DNA from: an uncultured Verrucomicrobiales bacterium
GTDB taxonomy: Bacteria > Verrucomicrobiota > Verrucomicrobiia > Verrucomicrobiales > Akkermansiaceae
Length of the DNA stretch: 57,954 nucleotides
Assembly (NCBI GenBank): GCA_937928425.1
Contig: CALFVL010000038.1
Span: forward strand, 1-57,954
Direction of reading: 5' to 3'
Position numbers and translations under genes: made by a program. This document shows positions 43,364 to 50,957 of this stretch, piece after piece (position 1 is the stretch's first letter; each line of letters begins with the position of its first letter). Under the pieces are notes generated by a model, which saw only the letters and a list, made by a program, of their open reading frames with translations, was not told the DNA's origin and did not search any database.

Positions 43364-44188
43364 TTAAAAGATCGCGAGATGAGTCCAGAGGCTTGGGTCG
43401 ATTTCCCTTAGGATTTCTTGTTCTAGAGCAGAAGCATCTGCTTCATCACGTAAGATGGCGAAGATGGTAGAGCCTGAGCCGGACATGAGTGCGGCCTCAG
43501 TGGCAGGATGTTGGAGAAGGGTGTTTTTGAGCTCAGCAAGGATACGGTGTTTCTCGAAAACAGGGCGCTCAAGGTCGTTGAAGAGGGTGATGTCCCCGAT
43601 TTCTTGGGGGTGGTAGGAAATTCCATAAAGCTCTTTAGAATGTTGCCACTTGGAGTAGGCCCATGGAGTCGGGATGTCGAAGTGGGGCTTTAAGAGGAGA
43701 ATGCGTTTTTTCCAGTTAAGGGGGCTGGGCTGGATGAGTTCTCCGCGTCCACGACACCAGCAGGGTGATTGATGAAGAAATAAGGGGATGTCTGAGCCCA
43801 GTTGACTGGCCCAGTCGGCGAGGGTGGAGATGGGAATGGTGGTTTCTTTTAGCTCATTTAAGGCGAGGAGGGTGTGAGCGGCATCAGCGCTGCCACCTCC
43901 GAGGCCAGCCCCGTGAGGGATGTTTTTAGTGAGAGTGATCTTGAAGGGGCAGGAGTGGCCGGTTTTTAGTTCGAAGAGGCGGAGGGCGCGGGAGACGAGA
44001 TTGCTCTCATCCGTGGGGACTCCGGGAGTCTCACAGTGGAGTGAAAACTCGCTAGCAGTTTCAAAGTGAAGTTGGTCGGCTAAGCTGGGAATAGGAAGGA
44101 CGAGAGTCTCTAGCTCATGAAACCCGTCCTCACGCTTGTGAGTGATCTTGAGTGAGAGATTAATTTTGGCAGGTGCGTGGGTGATCAT
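43364..44188 (-). CDS. ispE: 4-diphosphocytidyl-2-C-methyl-D-erythritol kinase
   Basis: A 274-residue GHMP kinase of the MEP isoprenoid pathway. It begins APAKINLSLKITHKREDGFHELETL, as IspE does, with the ATP loop NIPHGAGLGGGSADAAHTLL and the C-terminal MSGSGSTIFAIL. The catalytic Asp lies in SQLGSDIPLFL. It phosphorylates the 2-hydroxyl of CDP-ME. The start overlaps the stop of the upstream YfiH-type gene (ATGA), so the two are coupled. Confidence 0.95.
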   Translation of the reverse strand: MITHAPAKINLSLKITHKREDGFHELETLVLPIPSLADQLHFETASEFSLHCETPGVPTDESNLVSRALRLFELKTGHSCPFKITLTKNIPHGAGLGGGSADAAHTLLALNELKETTIPISTLADWASQLGSDIPLFLHQSPCWCRGRGELIQPSPLNWKKRILLLKPHFDIPTPWAYSKWQHSKELYGISYHPQEIGDITLFNDLERPVFEKHRILAELKNTLLQHPATEAALMSGSGSTIFAILRDEADASALEQEILREIDPSLWTHLAIF

Positions 44189-44877
44189 GATGAATGAAGG
44201 CCAAGGAGGGCGAGGTGGCGTCCGGTGTTCCCTTTTTCAATTCGGTAGGAGTAAAAGCGAGTGAGGTCTGAGGCTGTGCAGAGGCCACAATCATGGTAGT
44301 GTTCTGGGAGGATTCCAGCACTGAGGGCCTGTGAGCGGATGGTCTGGGCAAAGTCGACCTCGTAATAAGGTGGGCGGATGCAGGGGGCGAGGACAGCGGT
44401 CAGGTCGGAAGGCTTGGTGCCGAAGTGGGTGGTCATCGCGGTGATCGTTTTCGCGGTGATATTTTTTTCGCTGCCCTTTTTTCCAGAATGGAGGAGGCCG
44501 AGGGCTTTTCTCCGGCGGTCTAGGAGGTAAAGGGCGCCACAGTCTGCGACGTGGATACCGAGTAGGAGATTTTTTTCGGTGGTGATGAGAGCGTCCGCGC
44601 CGATTGAATTACGCGGTGAGTGGGAGGTGATGAGTGATATGCTGTCAGCATGGACCTGCTCGGCATGATAGGTGTGAGAGAATCCCAGATCTTGGGATGC
44701 TTTTAGGTGTGCGGGCTGGAGCGAGGTGAGTGCTACGTTTTTATCAGTGGAGGTGGGGGTGCCGGGGATTCGCTCAATGAAGGCTGCTCGGACTTCTGAT
44801 GAGATGCGTAAGGGGGCTAAAAAAAGAGATGCTTCCTGCACGCGCGGAGCGTAGAGGAAGCATCTGCTTTTGGCCAA
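44185..44877 (-). CDS. YfiH/LACC1-family polyphenol oxidase/purine nucleoside phosphorylase-like
   Basis: A 230-residue member of the multi-copper-oxidase-like/LACC1 family, now known as zinc-dependent purine nucleoside-metabolising enzymes. The metal ligands can be picked out: His in TYHAEQVHADSI, Cys in GIHVADCGALYLLD and His in GLLHSGKKGSEKNI. The last motif differs from the usual HAGWRGT, with GKKGSEKN in place of GWRGT. The N terminus (CFLYAPRVQEASLFLAPL) is also unusual. Start is TTG with AAGGA before it. It precedes ispE and lies just upstream of, on the same strand as, the ispE gene. Confidence 0.8.
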   Translation of the reverse strand: MAKSRCFLYAPRVQEASLFLAPLRISSEVRAAFIERIPGTPTSTDKNVALTSLQPAHLKASQDLGFSHTYHAEQVHADSISLITSHSPRNSIGADALITTEKNLLLGIHVADCGALYLLDRRRKALGLLHSGKKGSEKNITAKTITAMTTHFGTKPSDLTAVLAPCIRPPYYEVDFAQTIRSQALSAGILPEHYHDCGLCTASDLTRFYSYRIEKGNTGRHLALLGLHSS

Positions 44878-44919
44878 GTTTCCTTGACTAAGAATTTTCA
44901 GAAGGGGGGAGAAAATGTT

Positions 44920-45381
44920 TTATGCGTCGAGTTTTTTGCCTTCGATGGCATCGCTAGCAACAGCGAGGGTGGAGGCATCTTCATCATCCATATCTTCCAT
45001 GAGGTCTGAGAGACCAGAGGAGATGTGGCCACGCATCTTTTCGACGATTTCTTTCCCTTCTCCGGTGATGCGAACCATGATCTTACGGCGATCTTCCGCA
45101 GCGTGAACACGCTCGACGAAGCCAAGTTTTTCAAGGCGATCTACGAGGCCGGTGGCGGCGGCTGTGGAGTGGCCCATTTTCTTAGCAATGGCGGACATGG
45201 TGAGGTAGTCCTCACTAGAAAGGTAGGTCAGTAGGAAGAACTGCGGGAAGGAAAGATTACCGCGATTTAACTCGGTAGAAAGGTTAAGGATGCAGGATCT
45301 TTGTGTCATCAGGACGAAATCGGCGAGCCGATCGGCGTTCACTTTAGAGCCTCCAGAAGAGTTCACTGTGCTTGGTTTCAT
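44920..45381 (-). CDS. MarR-family transcriptional regulator
   Basis: A 153-residue MarR protein. The winged-helix domain runs about 43-115: FPQFFLLTYLSSEDYLTMSAIAKKMGHSTAAATGLVDRLEKLGFVERVHAAEDRRKIMVRITGEG contains the recognition helix (STAAATGLVDRLEKLG) and the wing (EDRRKIMVRIT). Flanking helices form the dimer interface. It probably represses itself or neighbouring genes in response to a ligand. It lies after the ispE/YfiH pair and 217 bases from the next gene upstream, leaving room for its operator. Confidence 0.9.
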   Translation of the reverse strand: MKPSTVNSSGGSKVNADRLADFVLMTQRSCILNLSTELNRGNLSFPQFFLLTYLSSEDYLTMSAIAKKMGHSTAAATGLVDRLEKLGFVERVHAAEDRRKIMVRITGEGKEIVEKMRGHISSGLSDLMEDMDDEDASTLAVASDAIEGKKLDA

Positions 45382-45498
45382 GTTTTATTGAGATTTGGTT
45401 ATTTTAGGTATTTAGGGTATCCCAGCAACTTCTCAGGGGGTATTACCAATAAAAGTGAACTAACTTCAAGCCAAAATCGCTAATTTTTTTAAATAAAC

Positions 45499-45533
45499 GC
45501 TAATGGCCTCACATTCAGTGAGGGAGTATTAGC
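45499..45533. repeat. Interrupted inverted repeat between the MarR gene and a lipoprotein gene
   Basis: Outer arms GCTAAT (45499-45504) and ATTAGC (45528-45533), inner arms CCTCAC (45507-45512) and GTGAGG (45518-45523), with a 5-base loop and a 2/4-base internal loop. It could be a weak terminator for the lipoprotein operon on the minus strand (GTTTATTT follows) or an operator. It lies in a 217-base gap with nothing else recognisable. Confidence 0.4.
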
Positions 45534-45598
45534 ATGAAATCTCGATAATTCGGGTGACTTTAAAGTCTATTTTGAGGACTGATGGGATTTTGCTCAGT

Positions 45599-46033
45599 TT
45601 AAGGAGTGGTTTCATTATTTGGGGAGGATGGGGTGTTGGTTTCTGCTGGCTCGCTGACTTCTGAAGGTATGCTTGGTTCGTCTTTGGTGATATTTTCTGG
45701 ATAGGCGATGACTGCGTCTCCTTTTGTTACTTCTCCGCTGAGTAGGTCAGCGGCGTAGAAGTCGCGAACGCGCTCTCCCGAGGGTTTAAGGGAGGCGCTG
45801 CGTCCAGCAGGACCTTGAGATTGGTAAATCAGGCCCTCAGGGAGGAGGCCCGGACCGAATTTCTGAATCAGGACGAAGTCGCGTGCACGAGAGACTGAGG
45901 CGATTCGCCCGATGATTTGTTTTTGAGTTTTACGGGGTTTGTTCTCTTCTTTGGCTTTGGTTTCATTTTTTTTAGAGGAGCTGCAGGAGGCGAGCAGAAG
46001 GAGCGGGAGTGAAAAAAGGAGAGGGAGTTTCAT
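45599..46033 (-). CDS. Small predicted lipoprotein of unknown function
   Basis: A 144-residue protein with a lipoprotein signal: MKLPLLFSLPLLLLASC, where LLAS-C fits the lipobox with Cys17. The mature protein has a Lys/Glu-rich linker, a compact strand-rich segment (QIIGRIASVSRARDFVLIQKF ... VTKGDAVIAYPEN) and a disordered Pro/Ser/Thr-rich tail. I recognise no family. It is the last gene of the murI-methyltransferase-tilS run, starting only seven bases after tilS ends. Confidence 0.65.
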   Translation of the reverse strand: MKLPLLFSLPLLLLASCSSSKKNETKAKEENKPRKTQKQIIGRIASVSRARDFVLIQKFGPGLLPEGLIYQSQGPAGRSASLKPSGERVRDFYAADLLSGEVTKGDAVIAYPENITKDEPSIPSEVSEPAETNTPSSPNNETTP

Positions 46034-46039
46034 GAGTTT

Positions 46040-46957
46040 TTAGGACGAGATGAAGAGACGGGCCTCTTTACGGCGGAGGCGTTTACCGCCGGGAAGATTG
46101 ATAGAGGGCGGGCCTTGTGCTGTGAGGAGGGTAAGGGCGCGGCTGATGAGCTTGGAGGAGAGCTCGGGGATGGCGTGATCACTGAGGTAGCGGTGAAGGG
46201 CTTTTTTCTGAATGGAAAGAGGTAGATTACGAAAGCTTGGGAGGTGAATTCGGCCCTGAGGGTCAAGGATCTCGAGGGAGTCGAGATGATGTTGGGCTAT
46301 TTCTTCGAGTTCCGTATTTAAGCGAAGCGAGCGTAGCAGGCTGGGGGTGGGATCATGCTTTAGGATGTCGTTTAGGAGGGGGAGGAGCTCGTGGCGGATG
46401 CGGTTACGAGTGGCGAAGGGGGAGATGTTTGAAGAGTCTTCTCGGTAGGGGAATTTGCCTTTTTTTATGAAGGCATCGATCTGAGAGCGACGGATCCTTA
46501 AGAATGGGCGAAGGATGGATAGCTGGCCAATTTGATTTTGCTCAGCCATTGCTTTAAGCCCTGAGGATCCACGGAGGAGATTGAAGAGGGCGGTTTCTGC
46601 CTGATCATCAGCGTGGTGGGCGAGAAGGAGGTCGGAGGTCCCAGTGATGGTGGCGCATTCTTCGAAAAATTGGTGGCGAGCGTGACGTGCGGCAGTCTCG
46701 AGAGAGACTTTTTCCTGAGATGCTAAGCGGGTGACATCGACTGACTTTGTAATGAGCGATGGGCCTAAGAGTTTTTTAAGGAAGGCTTCATCAGCTTGTG
46801 ATTCTGGACCTCGAAGTTGATGGTTGAGGTGGCAGGGAATCATTTTTTTAAATCCGTGGGAGCGGAGCCAGTGGTAGAGGGCGATGGAGTCTCGGCCTCC
46901 TGAAATTCCGAGGAGATAGGCTTGGGCGGGATGGAGCCAAGGGGGGAGGGGGAGCAT
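46040..46957 (-). CDS. tilS: tRNA(Ile)-lysidine synthase
   Basis: A 305-residue TilS, shorter than the 430-residue E. coli protein because the C-terminal domain is absent, as in Aquifex-type enzymes. The PP-loop is GISGGRDSIALYHWL (S19-G-G-R-D-S24). PCHLNHQLRG, LLAHHADDQAETALFNLLRG and PFREDSSN-like PYREDSSNISPFATRNRIRHELLPLL mark TilS clearly. It converts C34 of tRNA-Ile(CAU) to lysidine so that it reads AUA. It is three bases from the next gene upstream, an anchored methyltransferase. Confidence 0.93.
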   Translation of the reverse strand: MLPLPPWLHPAQAYLLGISGGRDSIALYHWLRSHGFKKMIPCHLNHQLRGPESQADEAFLKKLLGPSLITKSVDVTRLASQEKVSLETAARHARHQFFEECATITGTSDLLLAHHADDQAETALFNLLRGSSGLKAMAEQNQIGQLSILRPFLRIRRSQIDAFIKKGKFPYREDSSNISPFATRNRIRHELLPLLNDILKHDPTPSLLRSLRLNTELEEIAQHHLDSLEILDPQGRIHLPSFRNLPLSIQKKALHRYLSDHAIPELSSKLISRALTLLTAQGPPSINLPGGKRLRRKEARLFISS

Positions 46958-46960
46958 GAC

Positions 46961-47749
46961 TTAGGAGGGTTTACGAAAAATCATGAAGTGTTGCCAGGGG
47001 AGGTCATGGAGCGTTTCGACCCATTCTAGGCCGATGAATTGCATTTCTTTTTTTGCCTGTGCTTCGGTCATTTTATGAAGAGGCTTGATAGGGACGGTAG
47101 GGTCTTCTGCGCGGTATTCGAGGAGGAAGAGGCGGCCGCCGGGCCGGAGGGCGTTGACGAGAGATTTCATCATCTCATAGGGGTGAGAGAACTCATGGTA
47201 GGCATCTACGATGAGGGCTGCATCAATGGTGGCAGGGGGGAGATTAAGGCCGTCGATTTTACCGAGATGAGTGCGAATGTTTTGAGTGTGTGATTGTGAA
47301 ATTTTTTCATCTAAGAATGCGAGCATTTCTTCTTGGATGTCGATCGCGATAATTTGTGATTTGGGAAATTTTTTAGCAAGGCGGAGGCTGTAGTAGCCGG
47401 AGCCAGCTCCAATATCAGCAAGGATTTCATCTGGGCGGAGTTTGATAAGATGGATCACTTTGTCAGGGGCTTCCTCACTTTCACGTTCTGGGCGCTCTAG
47501 CCAGTTTATGGCGGGATGGCCCATGACAAAGGAGATCTCACGGCCTTGGTAAAATTTACCGATACCATCGCGTGATTTAGGACCATCAGTGTAGAGTGGA
47601 GCAGGGAGAGGTTCTGCTGGTTCTTCTCTGGGTGGGGCGGGTTCCGCGAGTGGGGTTTCTTCGATAGGGGGATGGTTTCGCTGAGTGACTAGGTAGATGA
47701 TGACCACGAATAGAGCGACGATAGAAAGAAGGGGGCTGGCTTTTTTCAT
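46961..47749 (-). CDS. Membrane-anchored class I SAM-dependent methyltransferase
   Basis: A 262-residue protein. Residues 5-22 (SPLLSIVALFVVIIYLV) form one membrane span or uncleaved signal anchor, followed by a Pro/Glu-rich linker (about 25-60). A methyltransferase domain follows: LADIGAGSGYYSLRLAKKF (motif I), IIAIDIQEEMLAFL (motif II), AALIVDAYHEFSHPYEMM (motif IV region) and LRPGGRLFLLEY (post-IV). It is odd to find a SAM enzyme behind what looks like an export anchor, so the topology may be N-out. Substrate unknown. It overlaps murI by four bases and is followed by tilS. Confidence 0.75.
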   Translation of the reverse strand: MKKASPLLSIVALFVVIIYLVTQRNHPPIEETPLAEPAPPREEPAEPLPAPLYTDGPKSRDGIGKFYQGREISFVMGHPAINWLERPERESEEAPDKVIHLIKLRPDEILADIGAGSGYYSLRLAKKFPKSQIIAIDIQEEMLAFLDEKISQSHTQNIRTHLGKIDGLNLPPATIDAALIVDAYHEFSHPYEMMKSLVNALRPGGRLFLLEYRAEDPTVPIKPLHKMTEAQAKKEMQFIGLEWVETLHDLPWQHFMIFRKPS

Positions 47750-48513
47750 GGGAGAGAAAGGGGGCTGAAGGTGGCTTGAAGTTCTGGGGTGAGCTGTGAG
47801 GTGAGTTTTGAAAACTGCTGAACGTCTCCAGTGGTGAGGATGTGGGTTTCTGGGCTTTTATCGGAAGTGAGCCGGTGATCAGCGATGTGGCGAGCGATGG
47901 CTGCCCCGGTATCAATGAAGTGGATGTGGGGTGGTGTGATTTTTTCTAAGGCAGGACGGAGAAATGGGTAATGACTACAGCCCAAGATGAGGGTGTCTGC
48001 TCCGGATTTAAGCATGGCTGAAGTGTATTCGTGAATGGCATGGGTAACCTGGGGGCCAGAGAGAGTTCCCTGCTCGACGAGGTGAACAAATTTAGGGCAG
48101 GGCTGAGTGATCACTCGGATATCAAGGGCGTGAGTGGCCACGAGGCGGTGGAATTTATCCCCGCTTAAGGAGGCCTCGGTGGCGAGAACGCCGATGACGC
48201 CAGACTGAGTCACCTGAACGGCGGGTTTTATACCCGGTTCCATGCCGATGAAGGGAACGGGGTAGTGGGCACGAAGGGCCTCGATCGCAACGATGGTGGC
48301 GGAATTACAGGCGAGGACGATGAGCTCCGCACCTTGGGTAATGAGATATTCACAGAGGGCGAAGGTGCGCTTAATGATCTGGGGGTGACTTTTATTACCA
48401 TATGGGCACCATGCGGTATCGCCAAGATAGGTGATGCTTTGCTGGGGCAGAAGGGAGCGCACTTCTCGGAGAACCGAGAGACCACCGACGCCAGAATCAA
48501 GGATGCCTATCAC
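47746..48513 (-). CDS. murI: Glutamate racemase
   Basis: About 255 residues from the GTG at 48513. It interconverts L- and D-glutamate for peptidoglycan. Motifs: IGILDSGVGGLSVLREV, YLGDTAWCPYG, IVLACNSATIVAIEALR (first catalytic Cys), GVLATEASL, and ILGCSHYPFLRPAL (second catalytic Cys). The frame is open upstream to a TTG at 48555, but that codon lies inside the stem of the rplI terminator, so the GTG start is more plausible; it also gives an N terminus like MKIGVFDSG of other racemases. It overlaps the downstream methyltransferase gene. Confidence 0.94.
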   Translation of the reverse strand: MIGILDSGVGGLSVLREVRSLLPQQSITYLGDTAWCPYGNKSHPQIIKRTFALCEYLITQGAELIVLACNSATIVAIEALRAHYPVPFIGMEPGIKPAVQVTQSGVIGVLATEASLSGDKFHRLVATHALDIRVITQPCPKFVHLVEQGTLSGPQVTHAIHEYTSAMLKSGADTLILGCSHYPFLRPALEKITPPHIHFIDTGAAIARHIADHRLTSDKSPETHILTTGDVQQFSKLTSQLTPELQATFSPLSLP

Positions 48514-48553
48514 AGGGAGGACTTTGACGATGAAATACGATCGTGGAAACGAC

Positions 48554-48588
48554 AAAAAAGCTCGGCCCTTTGAGAGCCGAGCTTTTTT
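48554..48588 (-). terminator. Intrinsic terminator after rplI
   Basis: A perfect 13-bp inverted repeat: AAAAAAGCTCGGC (48554-48566) with GCCGAGCTTTTTT (48576-48588) and a 9-base loop. Because the arms include A and T runs, it works as a terminator on either strand; on the minus strand it ends the rplI transcript about 25 bases after the stop codon. It leaves murI 40 bases later to be read from its own promoter or by read-through. Confidence 0.9.
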
Positions 48589-48611
48589 GAGAGAGTATGG
48601 TGCTCGCTGAT

Positions 48612-49082
48612 TTACTCGGCGCTAGCTTCATCACTGGAGCTTACGGTGACGGTGAGAGTCGTGGAAACTTCCGCGTGGAGCTTAATCTCAACATCAGTCT
48701 TGCCCGTGGACTTAATTGGCTTGTCGAGCTGGATGGCGGTGCGGTCAATTTCAATGCCTTTGTCTTGAAGGGTCTTGTGGAGATCGATCGAGGTGACTGA
48801 GCCGAAGGCCTTGCCATTTTTCCCGACGTCTAAGGTGAATTTAGGCTTCAAGCGGGCGATTTTTCCAGCGAGGTCCTGTGCAATTGTTAGCTCAGCAGCT
48901 TCACGCTTGGCTCGACTGGCTTGCAGGTTCTCAATCTGGCGCAGGTTTCCTTTAGTTGCCTCGTAGGCCTTTCCCGAAGGAATCAGGAAGTTGCGGGCAA
49001 AGCCAGCTTTCACTTTTACAACATCAGCTTCAGCGCCGAGGGAGTTGATTTTTTCGCGGAGAATTACTTCTGTGAGTGCCAT
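48612..49082 (-). CDS. rplI: 50S ribosomal protein L9
   Basis: A 156-residue bL9. The N-terminal rRNA-binding domain has VILREKINSLGAEADVVKVKAGFARNFLIPSGKA, followed by the long connecting helix (LRQIENLQASRAKREAAELTIAQ) and the C-terminal domain with KNGKAFGSVTSIDLHKTLQDKGIEIDR. The usual partners rpsF, ssb and rpsR are not in front of it. On the minus strand, TTGACT and TATTCC 17 bases apart, about 55 bases upstream of the ATG, could be its promoter. No Shine-Dalgarno sequence. Confidence 0.97.
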   Translation of the reverse strand: MALTEVILREKINSLGAEADVVKVKAGFARNFLIPSGKAYEATKGNLRQIENLQASRAKREAAELTIAQDLAGKIARLKPKFTLDVGKNGKAFGSVTSIDLHKTLQDKGIEIDRTAIQLDKPIKSTGKTDVEIKLHAEVSTTLTVTVSSSDEASAE

Positions 49083-49230
49083 GATTTAATAAAGGAAAAG
49101 GTTCTGTGGAGGGCGGGGGAATAGGGATAGCGGTGCGCTGAGTCAAGAAATTATCAACATGGAAGAGAGTCTTTTAGGAATGTTCCTTCTTTGTAATGAG
49201 AATCCTAGGTGGGAGTTGTGCTTCACATAG

Positions 49231-49256
49231 GGCGCCTTTTTCTAACAAAAGGCGCC
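49231..49256. repeat. Perfect 10-bp inverted repeat, orphan hairpin
   Basis: GGCGCCTTTT (49231-49240), 6-base loop TCTAAC, then AAAAGGCGCC (49247-49256). No T run follows on the plus strand (ATTTAAAG) and none on the minus strand, so it does not look like a normal terminator. No flanking gene ends within 140 bases. Confidence 0.7.
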
Positions 49257-49451
49257 ATTTAAAGTAAGTGGACATTCCCGCGTTTCAAATGCAGCATGAC
49301 ATGATTTGCTTTTAAGTGTGGTTGGTTTGTTTTAGGGAAGGATTCATAAAGAAGTCCTTTTTTATCATAGCCGTGGTGGGTGCGATTTTTGAGGAAACGG
49401 GCGCCACTTGATATTGAGTCACAGGGTCTGCAATTTTCTGAAAATCTCCGC

Positions 49452-49479
49452 TTGCTATCGGGAGTTATTTTTCTAGGCT
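49452..49479 (+). promoter_or_regulatory. Sigma-70-type promoter for tRNA-His
   Basis: TTGCTA (49452-49457) and TAGGCT (49474-49479) are 16 bases apart, 16 bases before the tRNA. Spacing and boxes resemble those of the tRNA-Arg promoter in this window. Confidence 0.4.
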
Positions 49480-49495
49480 GCCGCCCATCCGAGAT

Positions 49496-49572
49496 GGTGG
49501 TCGTAGCTCAGTTGGTAGAGCTCCAGATTGTGATTCTGGCTGTCGCGGGTTCGAGTCCCGTCGATCACCCCA
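49496..49572 (+). tRNA. tRNA-His, anticodon GTG
   Basis: Cloverleaf with acceptor GTGGTCG/CGATCAC, D arm GCTC/GAGC, anticodon stem CCAGA/TCTGG with loop TTGTGAT (anticodon GTG), and T stem CGGGT..TTCGAGT..CCCG. The extra G at 49496 opposite discriminator C (49569) is the G-1:C73 identity pair specific to tRNA-His. CCA is encoded (49570-49572). A terminator follows. Confidence 0.96.
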
Positions 49573-49585
49573 TCCTCTTTTTCTT

Positions 49586-49619
49586 AAAAGCCGCCCTCGT
49601 CACCGAGTGCGGCTTTTTT
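49586..49619 (+). terminator. Intrinsic terminator after tRNA-His
   Basis: AAAAGCCGC (49586-49594) pairs with GCGGCTTTT (49609-49617) and the run continues as TTTTTT. It lies 14 bases after the tRNA 3' end. Confidence 0.85.
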
Positions 49620-49671
49620 GTGTCGTCGCACGCTTGAATTCCCAGCTTCGAGCGGTTTGACTCTCGCTCAC

Positions 49672-50853
49672 ATGAGTGATGCAGCACACCCCGCCTTAGC
49701 CCAGCTGACTGGAGGCACTTCTAAGGTTCTTTCAGAACAAGAGCTGGATAAAAAATTGAAGGAAGGGCGTCCTCTCCGGATTAAGTTTGGTGTAGACCCT
49801 ACCGCGCCGGATATTCACCTAGGCCACACTGTGCCGTTAGAAAAATTACGTCAATTTCAAGAGCTAGGTCATCAAGCGATTCTCCTCATTGGCGATTTTA
49901 CTGCAACTGTAGGAGATCCCACAGGTCGTAGCAGTGCTCGCCCTCCGCTCACTCGCGAGGAGGTTTTAGCAAATGCAGAAACTTATACAGATCAGGCTTT
50001 TAAGGTTCTAGATCGTGAAAAGACGGAAATTATTTTTAACGGTGATTGGTTCCGTAAAATGACTTACGAGCAGGTCCTTAAACTTAATGCCCGTGTCACT
50101 CTACAGCAAATGCTTCAGCGGGAGGACTTTAAGGAACGAGTCGCTAAGGGGACAGAAGTGCGCCTCCACGAGTTACAATATCCCATCATGCAGGGCTGGG
50201 ACTCTGTGGAGCTGAAGTCTGATGTGGAAATAGGCGGCACGGACCAGCTTTTTAATATGTTGGTAGGACGAGACCTCCAAAAAGAAGAAGGCCAAGCCCA
50301 GCAGGCAATTATCTGCATGCCTCTTTTAGAAGGTCTAGATGGGACGAAAAAAATGTCAAAAAGCGCCCATAATTACGTTGGTGTGAATGAGGTCCCCAGC
50401 GAGATGTTTGGGAAGCTCATGAGCGTGAGTGATGAGCTCATGGACCGTTACTACCTTCTCCTCTTAGGCGATCAGCGGGATGCTGCCCAGCACCCCATGG
50501 ATGCCAAGAAAGACCTCGCTCGCCGGATCGTGGCACGTTACCATAGTGAGGAAGAGGCCTTGGCAGCGCGAGTCGATTGGGAAGCTCGTTTCTCAAAACG
50601 AGACCTCCAGGCAGTGGACCTCCCTGAACAAGCAGTGAGTGACTTAAAAGGGCATGTCCTTCAGGTCGTGAGCCAAGTCTTTAAAGAGAGCTTCGGGCTG
50701 GAAAAATCGAATGGGGAACTTCGTAAACAGTTTATCACCACTGGTGCCGTGCAGCTCGATGGTGAAAAGCTCAGCGACCCGATGGCTCCCTTCCCCGGTA
50801 AAGCTGGGCAAGTCCTCCGCCTCAGTAAGAAGCAGAGCGTCCGCCTTACTTAA
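49672..50853 (+). CDS. tyrS: Tyrosyl-tRNA synthetase
   Basis: About 393 residues, class I. The HIGH-like motif is DIHLGHTVPLEKLRQFQ, KMSKS is present as TKKMSKSAHNYV, and the tyrosine-site segment LQYPIMQGWDSVEL fits the TyrS2 (TyrZ-like) group. An S4 domain closes the protein (SNGELRKQFITTGAVQLDGEK). The ATG at 49672 starts the fold; upstream in-frame codons run into the tRNA terminator region. It is the first gene of the tyrS-rseP-PIN/TRAM-xseA run, though a 104-base gap to rseP may hold another promoter. Confidence 0.95.
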   Translation: MSDAAHPALAQLTGGTSKVLSEQELDKKLKEGRPLRIKFGVDPTAPDIHLGHTVPLEKLRQFQELGHQAILLIGDFTATVGDPTGRSSARPPLTREEVLANAETYTDQAFKVLDREKTEIIFNGDWFRKMTYEQVLKLNARVTLQQMLQREDFKERVAKGTEVRLHELQYPIMQGWDSVELKSDVEIGGTDQLFNMLVGRDLQKEEGQAQQAIICMPLLEGLDGTKKMSKSAHNYVGVNEVPSEMFGKLMSVSDELMDRYYLLLLGDQRDAAQHPMDAKKDLARRIVARYHSEEEALAARVDWEARFSKRDLQAVDLPEQAVSDLKGHVLQVVSQVFKESFGLEKSNGELRKQFITTGAVQLDGEKLSDPMAPFPGKAGQVLRLSKKQSVRLT

Positions 50854-50957
50854 TCTATGAAAGCAAAGAAAGGACCGCTCCCTAAAACGTCCTTCTCAGC
50901 TGGAAATCACTCTGGTCCTATCGGCTGTGCTGGGCTAGTTTCCTCCCAGACACTCTT

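Larger units (their letters stand above)
49083..49495. other. Gene-free stretch of about 410 bases between rplI and tRNA-His
   Basis: No supportable protein gene. It should hold the rplI promoter (minus, left end) and the tRNA-His promoter (plus, right end, TTGCTA at 49452-49457 and TAGGCT at 49474-49479). In between is a perfect 10-bp inverted repeat (49231-49256), and around 49335-49360 a weaker AAGGA/TCCTT pairing followed by TTTT. These could belong to a small RNA or be remnants of terminators; neither is certain. Confidence 0.6.

Noticed and set aside
49159-49230. 23-codon ORF (starting MEESLLGMFLL) ending directly before the orphan hairpin; possible leader peptide
   Set aside because: No ribosome binding site, no downstream gene for it to control, and no T run after the hairpin; chance is more likely.
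49380-49637. 85-codon plus-strand ORF spanning tRNA-His
   Set aside because: It reads through a complete tRNA and its terminator, so it cannot be a gene.
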